A program made the position numbers and the translations under genes. A stretch of 64,000 nucleotides of DNA from Siphonodentalium dalli (Eukaryota; Mollusca; Scaphopoda; Gadilida; Siphonodentaliidae). Positions 1 through 10,774 of this stretch are shown piece by piece. Under the pieces are notes generated by a model that saw nothing but the letters and a program-made list of their open reading frames with translations, ran no database searches and was not told where the DNA came from. How positions within the stretch are numbered: the first letter of the stretch is position 1; the number at the start of each line of letters is the position of its first letter. The DNA lies in assembly GCA_032622095.1 (NCBI GenBank), contig CP136065.1:242957530-243021529 (forward strand), read 5' to 3'.

Positions 1-261
1 TGATATTATTGACAGAATGCGTCTAAATAACGGAATATTACGACGGAACGAACCGCCTGCACCGGCGGTATATTTTTCAGATAAACTTTTGCTCTTCATT
101 CGAAAATGTGCAACTCCCGAGGCCAGAACATTTGCGAAATATGTTTATTGACACGTAACCTTCCAACATTTACCAAAATTATGTAGTGCCTCAAAAGTTG
201 CAGAGCAATGACAGCTTAGGATTTTCATCCCATGGTCTAAACATAACACAGAATGGCGAGG

Positions 262-1025
262 GTGGTTTGGACTATATAAAGAGCGTTTAGTATTATCGCC
301 ATATAAAAAGAGTGTTCAGTGTTAGTAAAAGTTATACAGTTGGTGGGAAATCAATCCATAGACTCGGCCATTACATTGTAGAATTTATAATTAGCCAGTT
401 CAACGCACACGTTCCAGCCGGTGCTATACACATGACAAGGACCACCCCTGGTTAAGCATCTGATTTTATATAAAGAATGACGGTCGGTCGAAAATAAAAC
501 ATGTGGCTCGCGCAGTATAGGTTCTTGCAACTAATGGAGGGGCAACAGCCAAATACTATTTATTTCAACCCACGTTATAATGTGCTATGTAAACAATCAC
601 AAGAACGGCAAGAAAAATCGCAATGCTACGATATCACACACAGCAAAGTGTGCAGTCAAACGGGAAACCAAGATGGTCACGGTAGTTTGAAGTATTAAAG
701 ATATTTATTATTATCGCCGTAGAAAAAAGAGCGTTTTTACGCATAAAGACACGTATGGAGAAGATCGGGTCTATTTGCTATTCGGTGATCGGAATATTAT
801 TTGTTCGTGTATGAAGGGAATTAGACACGACCTATATTTATTTTAACCCTCGTACCAACGTATGGTATGAACATGACACGAACGACAAAGGAGTTATCTG
901 AATGTTACCATAGCACAACCAACCTTATACATAGGAAACAAGACGACCGTGGTGGGTGTTACGGGTATGTTAAAGATCGTTTATTCTTGGCGGCGTGAAA
1001 AGGAGCGTTTCGATGCGCACAATGA
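262..1025. repeat. Divergent direct repeat, about 280-bp unit
   Basis: Two recognisable units (about 545-760 and 828-1025) share the order 'tatttatttcaaccc', 'gtaaacaatcacaagaacg'-like, 'aaccaagatgg'-like and then 'aaagatcgtttattattggcg'-like blocks. A partial third unit lies near 262-330 (agagcgtttagtattatcgcc). Similarity is moderate with many substitutions. The 65-codon open frame at 501-698 lies inside and is not considered a gene. Confidence 0.5.
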
Positions 1026-1667
1026 CGGCGTTTAACTGTTGTTCAGATCATTGTTGAGGATAGGACTTAACAAACCCCCCAAGCTTGTTGCCCAGTCCTC
1101 TTTTTAACATTTAATAATTATATGTAATCTCTGTGTATTTTTGTAATTTTGTTCTTTTTAGTTAAAATAATATATTGTTTAGACTAGATCTGGCGGTTAT
1201 CACCCGGATACTTTCCTTTCCATCAGCATCATGAGCAGTGACGAAGGAACACTTTATCATCAATGGCCACCCTTCCCGTCCCCTGCGTCCGAAGTAGTAG
1301 CACAGGTAAAACAATTTGGCTTCCAACATAACTTCAGGTGAACAATCACTATTTCCAAAGTTTGTTAATGCCCCCCTCCTCGATGATCGGCTTGTGTTTT
1401 GATTTACAGTTATTTGATTTAAAGATCTTACATCTTGCTGTGAATGTTGTTAGATGTAGTGAATTCCTTATCCTTAATCATGTCGAAAGGACGGTTTAGC
1501 GGCGACTGTGATATATACATGTGCAATGCTGCCCTGGTTCCTATGTAAATGTAAATATCGCATGTTTGTTGCCAAACAAGGGGTCACATGACCGATCACC
1601 TGACTGCCACGAAATATGAGAACATTAAAAATATATATCATTCCTATGGACTCAATTCTAAGCGAGA

Positions 1668-1913
1668 AAATAAATATTAGTGTAGTGCTTACTTACCATG
1701 GATGTTTAAAATAAATATTAGTGTAGTGCTTACTTACCATGGATGTTTAAAATAAATATTAGTGTAGTGCTTACTTGCCATGGATGTTTAAAATAAATAT
1801 TAGTGTAGTGCTTACTTACCATGGATGTTTAAAATAAATATTAGTGTAGTGCTTACTTACCATGGATGTTTAAAATAAATATTAGTGTAGTGCTTACTTA
1901 CCATGGATGTTTA
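1668..1913. repeat. 41-bp minisatellite, 6 copies
   Basis: Six head-to-tail copies of a 41-bp unit starting aaataaatattagtgtagtg and ending ccatggatgttta. The copies are almost identical; the third has one T to G change (acttgcc). This homogeneity suggests recent expansion or gene conversion. Confidence 0.97.
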
Positions 1914-2056
1914 AAATTCGCATACAACACGTCTTCAGTCCTTGTTAACGAACAAAACATACCAAATAAATCGATGTTTGTTTTCGTCAGCGAAGGACGT
2001 TTGGATCAAACTACCGCTAAAATCGCAGACTCTTTTACAAATCACTTAACGTGTTT

Positions 2057-2290
2057 GGCGGAACTGTAGAAATTGTCATTACTGTGACCAGTAATTTTAT
2101 GGAATATAGTTCTGGCTTAAATTTACCAGAATTTGGTTACGTAAAATTACGGATATTTTTTAACACTGTAAAGTGTGCAATTTTCGATCAATTCGATGCA
2201 TGTTTTAATGAGTTTAACAGCGTCGTGAAAAACACTGAGGTGGTGCGTCACCACTCGGTTCACCTGTAATTTGTAAACTGTGTTTTGGAC
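2057..2290. repeat. Dispersed repeat, copy 1 of 2
   Basis: About 235 bp beginning ggcggaactgtagaaattg and ending at cacctgtaatttgtaaac. It matches 3938-4173 in the same orientation at roughly 80 percent by eye. A 72-codon frame crosses it but is not conserved in the second copy, so no gene is called. Confidence 0.8.
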
Positions 2291-3937
2291 GCTGGCAAAA
2301 TTTTATTACTATAACATATATAGGTTTAATTTGACCTGGGGATTCTTACTATATAGGTCCTATTCGTCTCAGATGTCATAAAAGGGCACGAACAAGTAAT
2401 TTAATTAAACAATTAATTATATACCAAAAATGGATGCAATCTTGTCAGTGAAAATTGAAACACGGATAAGTTGACCCGCGAATTATCATGGGATATATGC
2501 CGTTGACCTCAAACGACTTTAATGGGCAAATATAAGCAATAAAGAGTGTTCCGTAAATAAAAAAAAAAAAATTAAATAATATTTTTTTATTATTTAAATA
2601 TGTTTTATTTGCGTTCTAACTGTTATGAAAATATGTAAATGCGCAATGTTTGATAAATGAAGGTTCTAAAAGGTGTTGCTTATTATATCCAAGGCTGGAT
2701 TAATCATAATTATATTATATTAGTATTTATTATTGTGTGTATACCTGTCAAACACAGATATCATGGCCATGTACTATGCTAAAAAGAGTGGTTATTGTCA
2801 ACTTAAAAAATAGATGTAACGTTATCCGGAGAGTCACACAATAGGTGTTGTTTACCACCCATGATTATTAATTTTATTTCAAATGACTTGAAGGGCCACA
2901 CATAGTTACAATCATAATTATAATGAAGTTATCTAAGTCACTAATATAATATGTACATTATTCTTCTCTTCAGAAACTTATACAGGTTAACATTGAACGA
3001 GAAGTGTGCAAAACAATTTGGGCACAACATATGTATGGTACAAACTACACATACCGTGGTGTAACTGAACTTACGAGAACGTTTGTGCACGCGTGAGTGG
3101 TTCAATGACATCTGGAAACTACAAGTACTGTTTAGAGCTATTGTATATTGCACCATCATAAATATATTCTTGTCCTTCCTGGTGTTAGTTGGTGCCAAAC
3201 AAAATAAAAAATGGTCAATAGGACCTGGCGGAGACATGCATTCACATTTAATGTAACAAGATATACTGACATTTAAGAGACGGAGATATTCAGATGCTTG
3301 TGAAGACTTGGATGCAAGAGGATCACTTCATGACAAGCTTTTACAAAATCATGGCAACTGCGATGCGCTCTCTGAAATTTTCAGTTGAGATGTATGTGTT
3401 GCTTAATTAAGTGTTCACGGATATTCCAAATGTACCATTATGCAATATTTGTTATTTCATATATGGATAGAGGAATATGGTCACTGTTGTCTTATCAGAT
3501 TTACTAAATGTGACTTTTCTACATAATATTCACATGTTACTATAAAGGTTGTTGAACTCCTCCCCTAATAGTTGCATATCCATTTCACACAATACATCTA
3601 CATGTATCTGTCGAAAGTTGAAATTACAACACTGCATTTAAATTTGAAATTAGTAGGTTTAGATTTGCAGTTTGCACCCATTAACCTTATATTAATAACC
3701 ACAAAACCATTCGGTTCAGCTAATATATTAACAGAGTGGCCCTAATAAATTGATGGTCTGGCTATAAACTTATAAATGGACAGACCGTGACAATTCAGTT
3801 TTTCTGAAAACTGGTTAACCAAGTACCCATTTAGTTCCACTTTTCAATATCCCCATAATACTGTGATATCGTAAAAAATACGGTTTAGCTCGTTAAAATA
3901 CGAATCTGGAAAATACAGAGTATCCGCATTTATACGG
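2291..3937. other. Gene-free AT-rich stretch
   Basis: No gene or RNA is recognised here. A poly-A/AT tract lies near 2560-2600. A 98-codon minus frame at 2941-3237 has no recognisable domain and is treated as chance. Confidence 0.5.
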
Positions 3938-4173
3938 AGGAACTGTAGCAATTTTCATTACGATGACCTGTAATTTCATGGAATATAGTTCTGGCATAAA
4001 TTTATCAGAATTTTATTACGTACAATAACGGATATTTGTTTTAACATTGTAATGAGTGCAAGTTTCGATCAATTCGCGGCATGTTGTTTTTAATATGAGC
4101 TCCACAGCATCATGACAAAAACTGAGGTGGTGCTTCACCTCTTGGTTCACCTGTAATCTGTAAACAGTGTTTG
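3938..4173. repeat. Dispersed repeat, copy 2 of 2
   Basis: Direct copy of 2057-2290, with the same order of blocks (gaactgtagcaattttcatt to cacctgtaatctgtaaac). It contains several indels that destroy the open frame seen in copy 1. Confidence 0.8.
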
Positions 4174-4500
4174 TGCACGGAGTCAAGACTCAAGGTGTTC
4201 ACTGTATATACTACGTGATACTACAAACTGCTAGACGTATTATATCATAAAGGGTACATCTGAGAATGTGAACTCGAATTCAAACATGATAGCAGATGCA
4301 ACAGCCACTTTTGAATCTTTTGATTTGTGGACACTTCTTACCCCAGATCTCTGGCAATATGGTCATATGGCAAGTGATTAAATAATAATTACATACTGTT
4401 CAATTCAATTTATTTTCTGTTCATCGATACATACATGTAGATATTACAGAGTAGTGAGAGTGCAAGACATATATGACATCAACATATTAAATTAAGACAT

Positions 4501-4776
4501 ATATATAGTAATGCCCTAAGTAATCGACTCCTTAACCACAGCAGAATTATGGGTAACTTTTCAGGATTTAGTCGGAAATATGACTTGTTGCCATTCATCA
4601 GAAAGCTCTCAGTAAGAGCATTCTGATTGATTGATACTTTATTCTCATGATTACAAATGAATATTGAGATATACAGATGAATGGCAACAAGCCATATTTC
4701 CGACTAAATCCTGAAAAGTTACACATAATTCTGCTGTGGTTAAGGAGTAGATTACTTAGGGCATTACTGTATATAA
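4501..4776. mobile_element. Hairpin element, copy A (loop enlarged)
   Basis: Arms of about 105 bp pair the left end (tatatagtaatgccctaag) with the right end (cttagggcattactgtatat). Between the arms lies about 60 bp of extra sequence that copy B lacks. This is a foldback MITE with no coding capacity. Confidence 0.8.
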
Positions 4777-5488
4777 CAATAAATTTCACACGAGTAATAC
4801 ATGAGTGTTTAGATTGTTTTCCGATGTCCGTTCCGGTGATGATTTCAGGTACAGTTCCGTAAGATTGTAAGCATTCGGTCTTCTGTAGAAATAGGGTTTC
4901 AAATAGATCGATCTGAGTGCATTTAATTCTATTCACCTCAGGATAACGTGATACTCGTCGCCTAGTTCTTTATATATATCATCGTTCACATAGGTTCATA
5001 TTGGACCTAAATATTGACATTGTTGTTTTTTCTATTTATTTATTTATTTTTAAATCGATTATTTTAAACTAACGCCGTAAAACATAAGCCATCACACCAA
5101 ATTTGAGACAGACAGACATATCCTACTCTTTTATATATGTAAATTATATCATACCAATCGTTATAAGGGAGTCATGTATTCATTATATCCATGGATTATT
5201 TAAAAAAACCTTTACAATACAAATTATACAAAACAAAGCATAATATGCAGGTCCTGCATTTGGGCATTGAAATAACGTTTCCCCAATAAGAAAGGTATGG
5301 ATATTGATCCTAACATTAATTCGTTACATTCTTAATTACCCATATATAACACGGATGAGGTGTTCTTTATATTCAGTGTACATTTCAGGAACCATTATTC
5401 TAGTTTTACGAAATACTTCAAATGATCATGTCCCCATAAGTCATTATTTCCATAACGGTTTTTTCTCGTATATATCAATACAGCCCCT

Positions 5489-6279
5489 TGTTCTCGGGGA
5501 AAATTCGCACATTATCTGCAGCTGCAACATATCCTCGCGTAAATACGAACTTAACCCTTTATCCAACAGAAGGGCCCTGTGCCAATGCATTCTCTTATAT
5601 ATGCGAGTCGACCATAGGTCGCCTCGCATATATAAGAGAATGCATTGGCTTAACACATACAAAATTATAAAATTGTTAAAGAATGTAAGAAAAAATGGTA
5701 AAAAGTGTTTAAAAAAGATTTGTTTTTAGGCCAATGCATTCTCTTATATATGCGAGGCGACCTATGGTCGACTCGCATATATAAGAGAATGCATTGGCAC
5801 ATGGCATAACTGTAACTATCACAATGTCGTCAAGGAGCCGGTTCCAATGCTATCCATATTTGTATGGTTCTATTGAGACAGACCGAAGATATTTTAGGCT
5901 GTTGAAGCTTTATTTGGCCGGTTTTGGCCGGTTTGTTGGGTAAAGGGTTAATCGGCCTATAATGTGAAATAGGTTCATAAAGTGATTATTTCATTCTGAA
6001 ATAAGCAGATAATGGACTAATAGCCGTTATTTCGTTGTATGGCGCGGGCCACAGTCAAAACACATGTTAAAGAGTGTATGAACAGTCGTGAATTGGCTTA
6101 TTTGTGTCATTGTCCGTACATGATCTGTTTAGAATCGTCTCATTATGGTTCGATAATGTGACTAAAACGCTTACCTTTTCAACACATTATCGATTCAAAA
6201 TGATGCGATTCTAAGCAGATTATTTACATGAAACAAGATTAATTTCAAGAAGCTAATCTTCGGTTTTTCGGGAGAACAT
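5489..6279. mobile_element. Foldback element FB, copy A, hosting a nested MITE
   Basis: The ends are TGTTCTCGGGGAAAAT on the left and the complement of TGTTCTCCCGAAAAAC on the right. The interior contains 'atggcgcgggccacag' and an inverted pair around 'ttagaatcgtctcattatgg' and its complement. The element is interrupted at 5551-5951 by a TTAA-flanked MITE. Related uninterrupted copies lie at 18666-19030 and 54440-54790. Confidence 0.8.
5551..5951. mobile_element. TTAA MITE with paired palindromes, copy M1
   Basis: Terminal inverted repeat TTAACCCTTTATCCAACA on the left pairs with TGTTGGGTAAAGGGTTAA on the right. TTAA at both ends fits the target-site preference of piggyBac elements (established knowledge). 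Inside are two 69-bp near-perfect palindromes at 5581-5649 and 5730-5798, each running gccaatgcattctc to gagaatgcattggc. Their centres are oppositely oriented, so the element is a hairpin of hairpins. There is no transposase; it is non-autonomous. Confidence 0.88.
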
Positions 6280-6682
6280 GCTTCAAATTCCAACTTCCCC
6301 TATAGCATTGGCCGTTGCTTTAGACTTGCGTGGAATTTTCTCTTGTTTTCAATGGCTTTTCTGTCGGTATGTCATCGCATTTTTCCATTCTACGTGTAAT
6401 TTTGGGGACTTCTTCAATAATTCAATTTTCAAGTGTTTGGGGAAATTTTAACTCAAGTTGGTGTATTGTGTTTCGCCCAAATACCGGTTGTATTCGGTAC
6501 TGGTACATGTGTTATACATTTCCTACCCCAGATCTCTGGCAATATGGGCATATGGCAAGTGATTAAATAATAACTACATACTGTTCAATTCAATTTATTT
6601 TCTGTTCATCGATACATATATATTACAGAGTAGTGAGAGTGCAAGACATAATATGACATCAACATATTAAATTAAGACATAT

Positions 6683-6905
6683 ATATAGTAATGCCCTAAG
6701 TAATCGACACCTTAACCACAGCAGAATTATGCGTAACTTTTCAGGATTTAGTCGGAAATATGGGTTGTTGCCATTCATCAGAAAGCTCTCAGTAAGAGCT
6801 TTCCGATGAATGGCAACAAGCCATATTTCCGACTAAATCCTGAAAATTTACCCATAATTCTGCTGTGGTTAATTAGTAGATTAATTAGGGCATTACTGTA
6901 TATAA
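6683..6905. mobile_element. Near-perfect 110-bp-arm palindrome, copy B
   Basis: The arms run from tatatagtaatgccctaag to the complementary gggcattactgtatata, with a loop of only about 5 bases (cagta) between gaaagctct and agagctttc. This is the intact version of the hairpin that is loop-expanded at 4501-4776 and truncated at about 8795-8940. Confidence 0.88.
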
Positions 6906-7610
6906 CAATAAATTTCACACCAGTAATACATGAGTGTTTAGATTGTTTTCCGATGTCCGTTCCGGTGATGATTTCAGGTACAGTTCCGTAAGATTGTAAG
7001 CATTCGGTCTTCTGTAGAAATAGTGTTTCAAATAGATCGATCTGAGTGCATTTAATTTTATTCACTTCAGGATAACGTGATACTCGTCGCCTAGTTCTTT
7101 ATATATCATCGTTCACATAGGTTTATATTGGACCTAAATATTGACGTTGTTTTTTGTATTTATTTATTTATTTTAAAATCGATTTTTTTAAACTAACGCC
7201 GTAAAACATAACCCATCACACCAAATTTGACAGACAGACAGACACATCCTACTCTTTTATATATGTAAATTACCTCACACCAATCGTACTAAGGGAGTCA
7301 TGTGTTCATTATATCAATGGATTATTAAAAAAAAACCTTTACAATACAAATTATACAAAACAAAGCATGCAGGTCCTGCGTTTGGGAATTGAAATAACGT
7401 TTTCCCAATAAGAAAGGTATGGATATTGATCCTAACATTAATTCGGTACATTCTTAATTACCCATATATAACACGGATGAGGTGTTCTTTATATTCAGTG
7501 TACATTTCAGGAACCATTATTCTAGTTTTACGAAATACTTCAAATGATCATGTCCCCATAAGTCATTATTTCCATAACGGTTTTTTCTCGTATATATCAA
7601 TACAGCCCCT

Positions 7611-8389
7611 TGTTCTCGGGGAAAATTCGCACATTATCTGCAGCTGCAACATATCCTCGCATAAATACGAACTTAACCCTTTACCCAAAAGAAGGGCCCT
7701 GTACCAATGCATTCTCTTATATATGCGAGTCGACCATAGGTCACCTCGCATATATAAGAGAATGCATTGGCTTAACACATTAAAAATTATAAAATTGTTA
7801 AAGAATGTAAGAAAAAATGGTAAAAAGTGTTTAAAAAAGATTTGTTTTTAGGCCAATGCATTCTCTTATATATGCGAGGCGACCTATGGTCGACTCGCAT
7901 ATATAAGAGAATGCATTGGCACATGGCATAACTAACTATCACAATGTGGTCAAGGGGCCGGTTCCAATGCTATCCATATTTGTATGGTTCTATTGAGACA
8001 GACCGAAGATATTTTAGGCTGTTGAAGCTTTATTTGGCCGGTTTGTTGGGTAAAGGGTTAATCGACCTATAATGTGAAATAGGTTCATAAAGTGATTATT
8101 TCATTCTGAAATAAGCAGATAATGGACTAATAGCCGTTATTTCGTTTTATGGCGCGGGCCACAGTCAAAACACATGTTAAAGAGAGTATGAACAGTCGTG
8201 AATTGGCTTATTTGTGTCATTGTCCGTACATGATCTGTTTAGAATCGTCTCATTATGGTTCGATAATGTGACTAAAACGCTTACCTTTTCAACACATTAT
8301 CGATTCAAAATGATGCGATTCTAAGCAGATTATTTACATGAAACAAGATTAATTTCAAGAAGCTAATCTTCGGGTTTTCGGGAGAACAT
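7611..8389. mobile_element. Foldback element FB, copy B, hosting a nested MITE
   Basis: Same structure as 5489-6279, with TGTTCTCGGGG on the left and cgggagaaca on the right. It is interrupted at 7673-8061 by a MITE at the same site as in copy A, which fits duplication of the already interrupted unit. Confidence 0.8.
7673..8061. mobile_element. TTAA MITE, copy M2
   Basis: TTAACCCTTTACCC at the left and GGGTAAAGGGTTAA at the right. Internal 69-bp palindromes lie at 7703-7771 (first base changed) and 7852-7920. It is very similar to M1, lacking one repeat of 'ggccggtttt' near the right end. Confidence 0.88.
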
Positions 8390-9486
8390 GCTTCAAATTC
8401 CAACTTCCCCTATAGCATTGGCCGTTGCTTTAGACTTGCGTGGAATTCTATCTTGTTTTCAATGGCTTTTCTGTCGGTATGTCATCGCATTTTTCCATTC
8501 TACGTGTAATTTTGGGGACTTCTTCAATAATTCAATTTTCAAGTGTTTGGGGAAATTTTAACTCAAGTTGGTGTATTGTGTTTCGCCCAAATACCGGTTG
8601 TATTCGGTACTGGTACATGTGTTATACATTTCCTACCCCAGATCTCTGGCAATATGGTCATATGGCAAGTGATTAAATAATAACTACATACTGTTCAATT
8701 CAATTTATTTTCTGTTCATCGATACATATATATTACAGAGTAGTGAGAGTGCAAGACATATATGACATCAACATATTAAATTAAGACATATATATAGTAA
8801 TGCCCTAAGTAATCGACTCCTTAACCACAGCAGAATTATGCGTAACTTTTCAGGATTTAGTGGGAAATATGGATTGTTGCCATTCATCAGAAAGCTCTCA
8901 GTAAGAGCTTTCCGATTATTGGCAACAAGCCATATTTCCTTCAGGATAACGTGATACTCGTCGCGTAGTTCTTTATATATCATCGTTCACATAGGTTTAT
9001 ATTGGACCTAAATATTGACGTTGTTTTTTCTATTTATTTATTTATTTTTAAATCGATTATTTTAAACTAACGCCGTAAAACATAACCCATCACACCAAAT
9101 TTGAGACAGACAGACATATCCTACTCTTTTATATATGTAAATTATATCATACCAATCGTACTAAGGGAGTCATGTATTCATTATATCCATGGATTATTTT
9201 TTTTAAACCTTTACAATACAAATTATACAAAACAAAGCATAATATGCAGGTCCTGCATTTGGGCATTGAAATAACGTTTTCCCAATAAGAAAGGTATGGA
9301 TATTGATCCTAACATTAATTCGGTACATTCTTAATTACACATATATAAAACGGATGAGGTGTTCTTTATATTCAGTGTACATTTCAGGAACCATTATTCT
9401 AGTTTACGAAACACTTCAAATGATCATGTCCCCATAAGTCAGTATTTCCATAACGGTTTTTTCTCGTATATATCAATACAGCCCCC

Positions 9487-10279
9487 TGTTCTCTGGAAAA
9501 ACTCGCACATTATCTGCAGCTGCAACATATCCTCGCGTAAATACGAATATAATCGACATATAATGTGAAATAGGTTCATAATGTGATTATTTAACCCTTT
9601 ACCCAACAGAACGGCTCTGTGCCAATGCATTCTCTTATATATGCGAGTCGACCATAGGTCGCCTCGCATATATAACAGAATGCATTGGCTTAACACATTA
9701 AAAATTATAAAATTGTTAAAGAATGTAAGAAAAAATGGTAAAAAGTGTTAAAAAAAGATTTTTATTTAGGCCAATTCATTCTCTTATATATGCGAGGCGA
9801 CCTATGGTCGACTCGCATATATAAGAGAATGCAATGGCACAGGGCATAACTGTAACAATCACAATGTGGTCAATGAGCCGGTTCAAATGATATCCATATT
9901 TGTATGGTTTTATTGAGACAGACCCAAGATAATTTAGGCTGTTGCAGCTTTATTTGGCCGTTTTTGGCCGGTTTGTTGGGTAAAGGGTTAATTGTAAAAT
10001 AAGAAGATAATGGACTAATAGCCGTTATTTCGTTTTATGGCGCGGGCCACAGTCAAAACACATGTTAAAGAGAGTATGAACAGTCGTGAATTGGCTTATT
10101 TGTGTCATTGTCCGTACATGATCTGTTTAGAATCGTCTCATTATGGTTCGATAATGTGACTAAAACGCTTACCTTTTCAACACATTATCGATTCAAAATG
10201 ATGCGATTCTAAGCAGATTATTTACATGAAACAAGATTTATTTCAAGAAGCTAATCTTCGGTTTTTCGGGAGAACATGC
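9487..10279. mobile_element. Foldback element FB, copy C, hosting a MITE at a different site
   Basis: The left end is tgttctctggaaaaactcgc and the right end is cgggagaaca. The MITE site used in copies A and B is empty here (aatacgaatataatcgac). A MITE sits about 45 bp further on, at 9591-9991. Confidence 0.8.
9591..9991. mobile_element. TTAA MITE, copy M3
   Basis: TTAACCCTTTACCCAACA at the left and TGTTGGGTAAAGGGTTAA at the right. Palindromes at 9621-9689 and 9770-9838 carry a few substitutions. The pre-insertion sequence is visible in the uninterrupted copy near 18750 (gattacttaattctgaaat), which holds the TTAA used here. Confidence 0.9.
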
Positions 10280-10670
10280 TTCAAATTCCAACTTCCCCTA
10301 TAGCATTGGCCGTTGCTTTAGACTTGCGTGGAATTCTATCTTGTTTTCAATGGCTTTTCTGTCGGTATGTCATCGCATTTTTCCATTCTACGTGTAATTT
10401 TGGGGACTTCTTCAATAATTCAATTTTCAAGTGTTTGGGGAAATTTTAACTCAAGTTGGTGTATTGTGTTTCGCCCAAATACCTGTTGTATTCGGTATTG
10501 GTACATGTGTTATACTGGGTGTAAATATGTTATACGATTTACCAGTACATATCTGTACGATACTAATGAAATATGTTGATACTAACATTCATGTTTTACA
10601 CTTATTGTTATATATACATGATTATCAAATAAATTTCTTTGAATCTTGAATGAATCTTGAGAACAGTTAA

Positions 10671-10774
10671 TCATGGACATTTCACAACATCAGTTGGTCC
10701 AGAGCCAGAACAATAGCATACACAACCATCTCCCCTGTTTGACTGATATCCCGAGGCGCAGTTTGGGCAACCGG
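10671..10774 (-). CDS. Astacin last exon: Cys-rich C-terminal tail
   Basis: The acceptor gtttcag precedes CC, which completes the split codon left by the upstream exon (G|CC, Ala). It encodes 33 further residues and a stop, with 7 Cys: GCPNCASGYQ, then DGCVCYCSGSG, then KCP at the end. The size and spacing suggest a small disulfide-bonded appendage rather than a full EGF or CUB module. No matching known domain is recognised. Linkage to the protease rests on phase, strand and position, so it is inferred. Confidence 0.75.

Larger units (their letters stand above)
4341..10518. repeat. 2.1-kb tandem triplication
   Basis: Three head-to-tail units start at the common block ccccagatctctggcaatat at 4341, 6536 and 8636. 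Each contains, in order, a hairpin element around 'gccctaagtaatcgac', a spacer with 'caggtcctgc', a foldback element flanked by TGTTCTC-type ends, a nested TTAA MITE, and the block ending gtattcggtactgg. Units 1 and 2 are very similar. Unit 3 lacks about 140 bp of the hairpin's second arm and carries its MITE at a different site. Repeated open frames of 60-141 codons inside the units arise from this duplication and are not called as genes. Confidence 0.95.

Noticed and set aside
2051-2269. 72-codon plus frame
   Set aside because: Part of a dispersed repeat whose second copy (3938-4173) breaks the frame.
5304-7851. Two nearly identical 141-codon frames (5304-5729 and 7426-7851)
   Set aside because: They lie across the foldback element and the MITE palindromes and are duplicates because the 2.1-kb unit is duplicated; no protein features.
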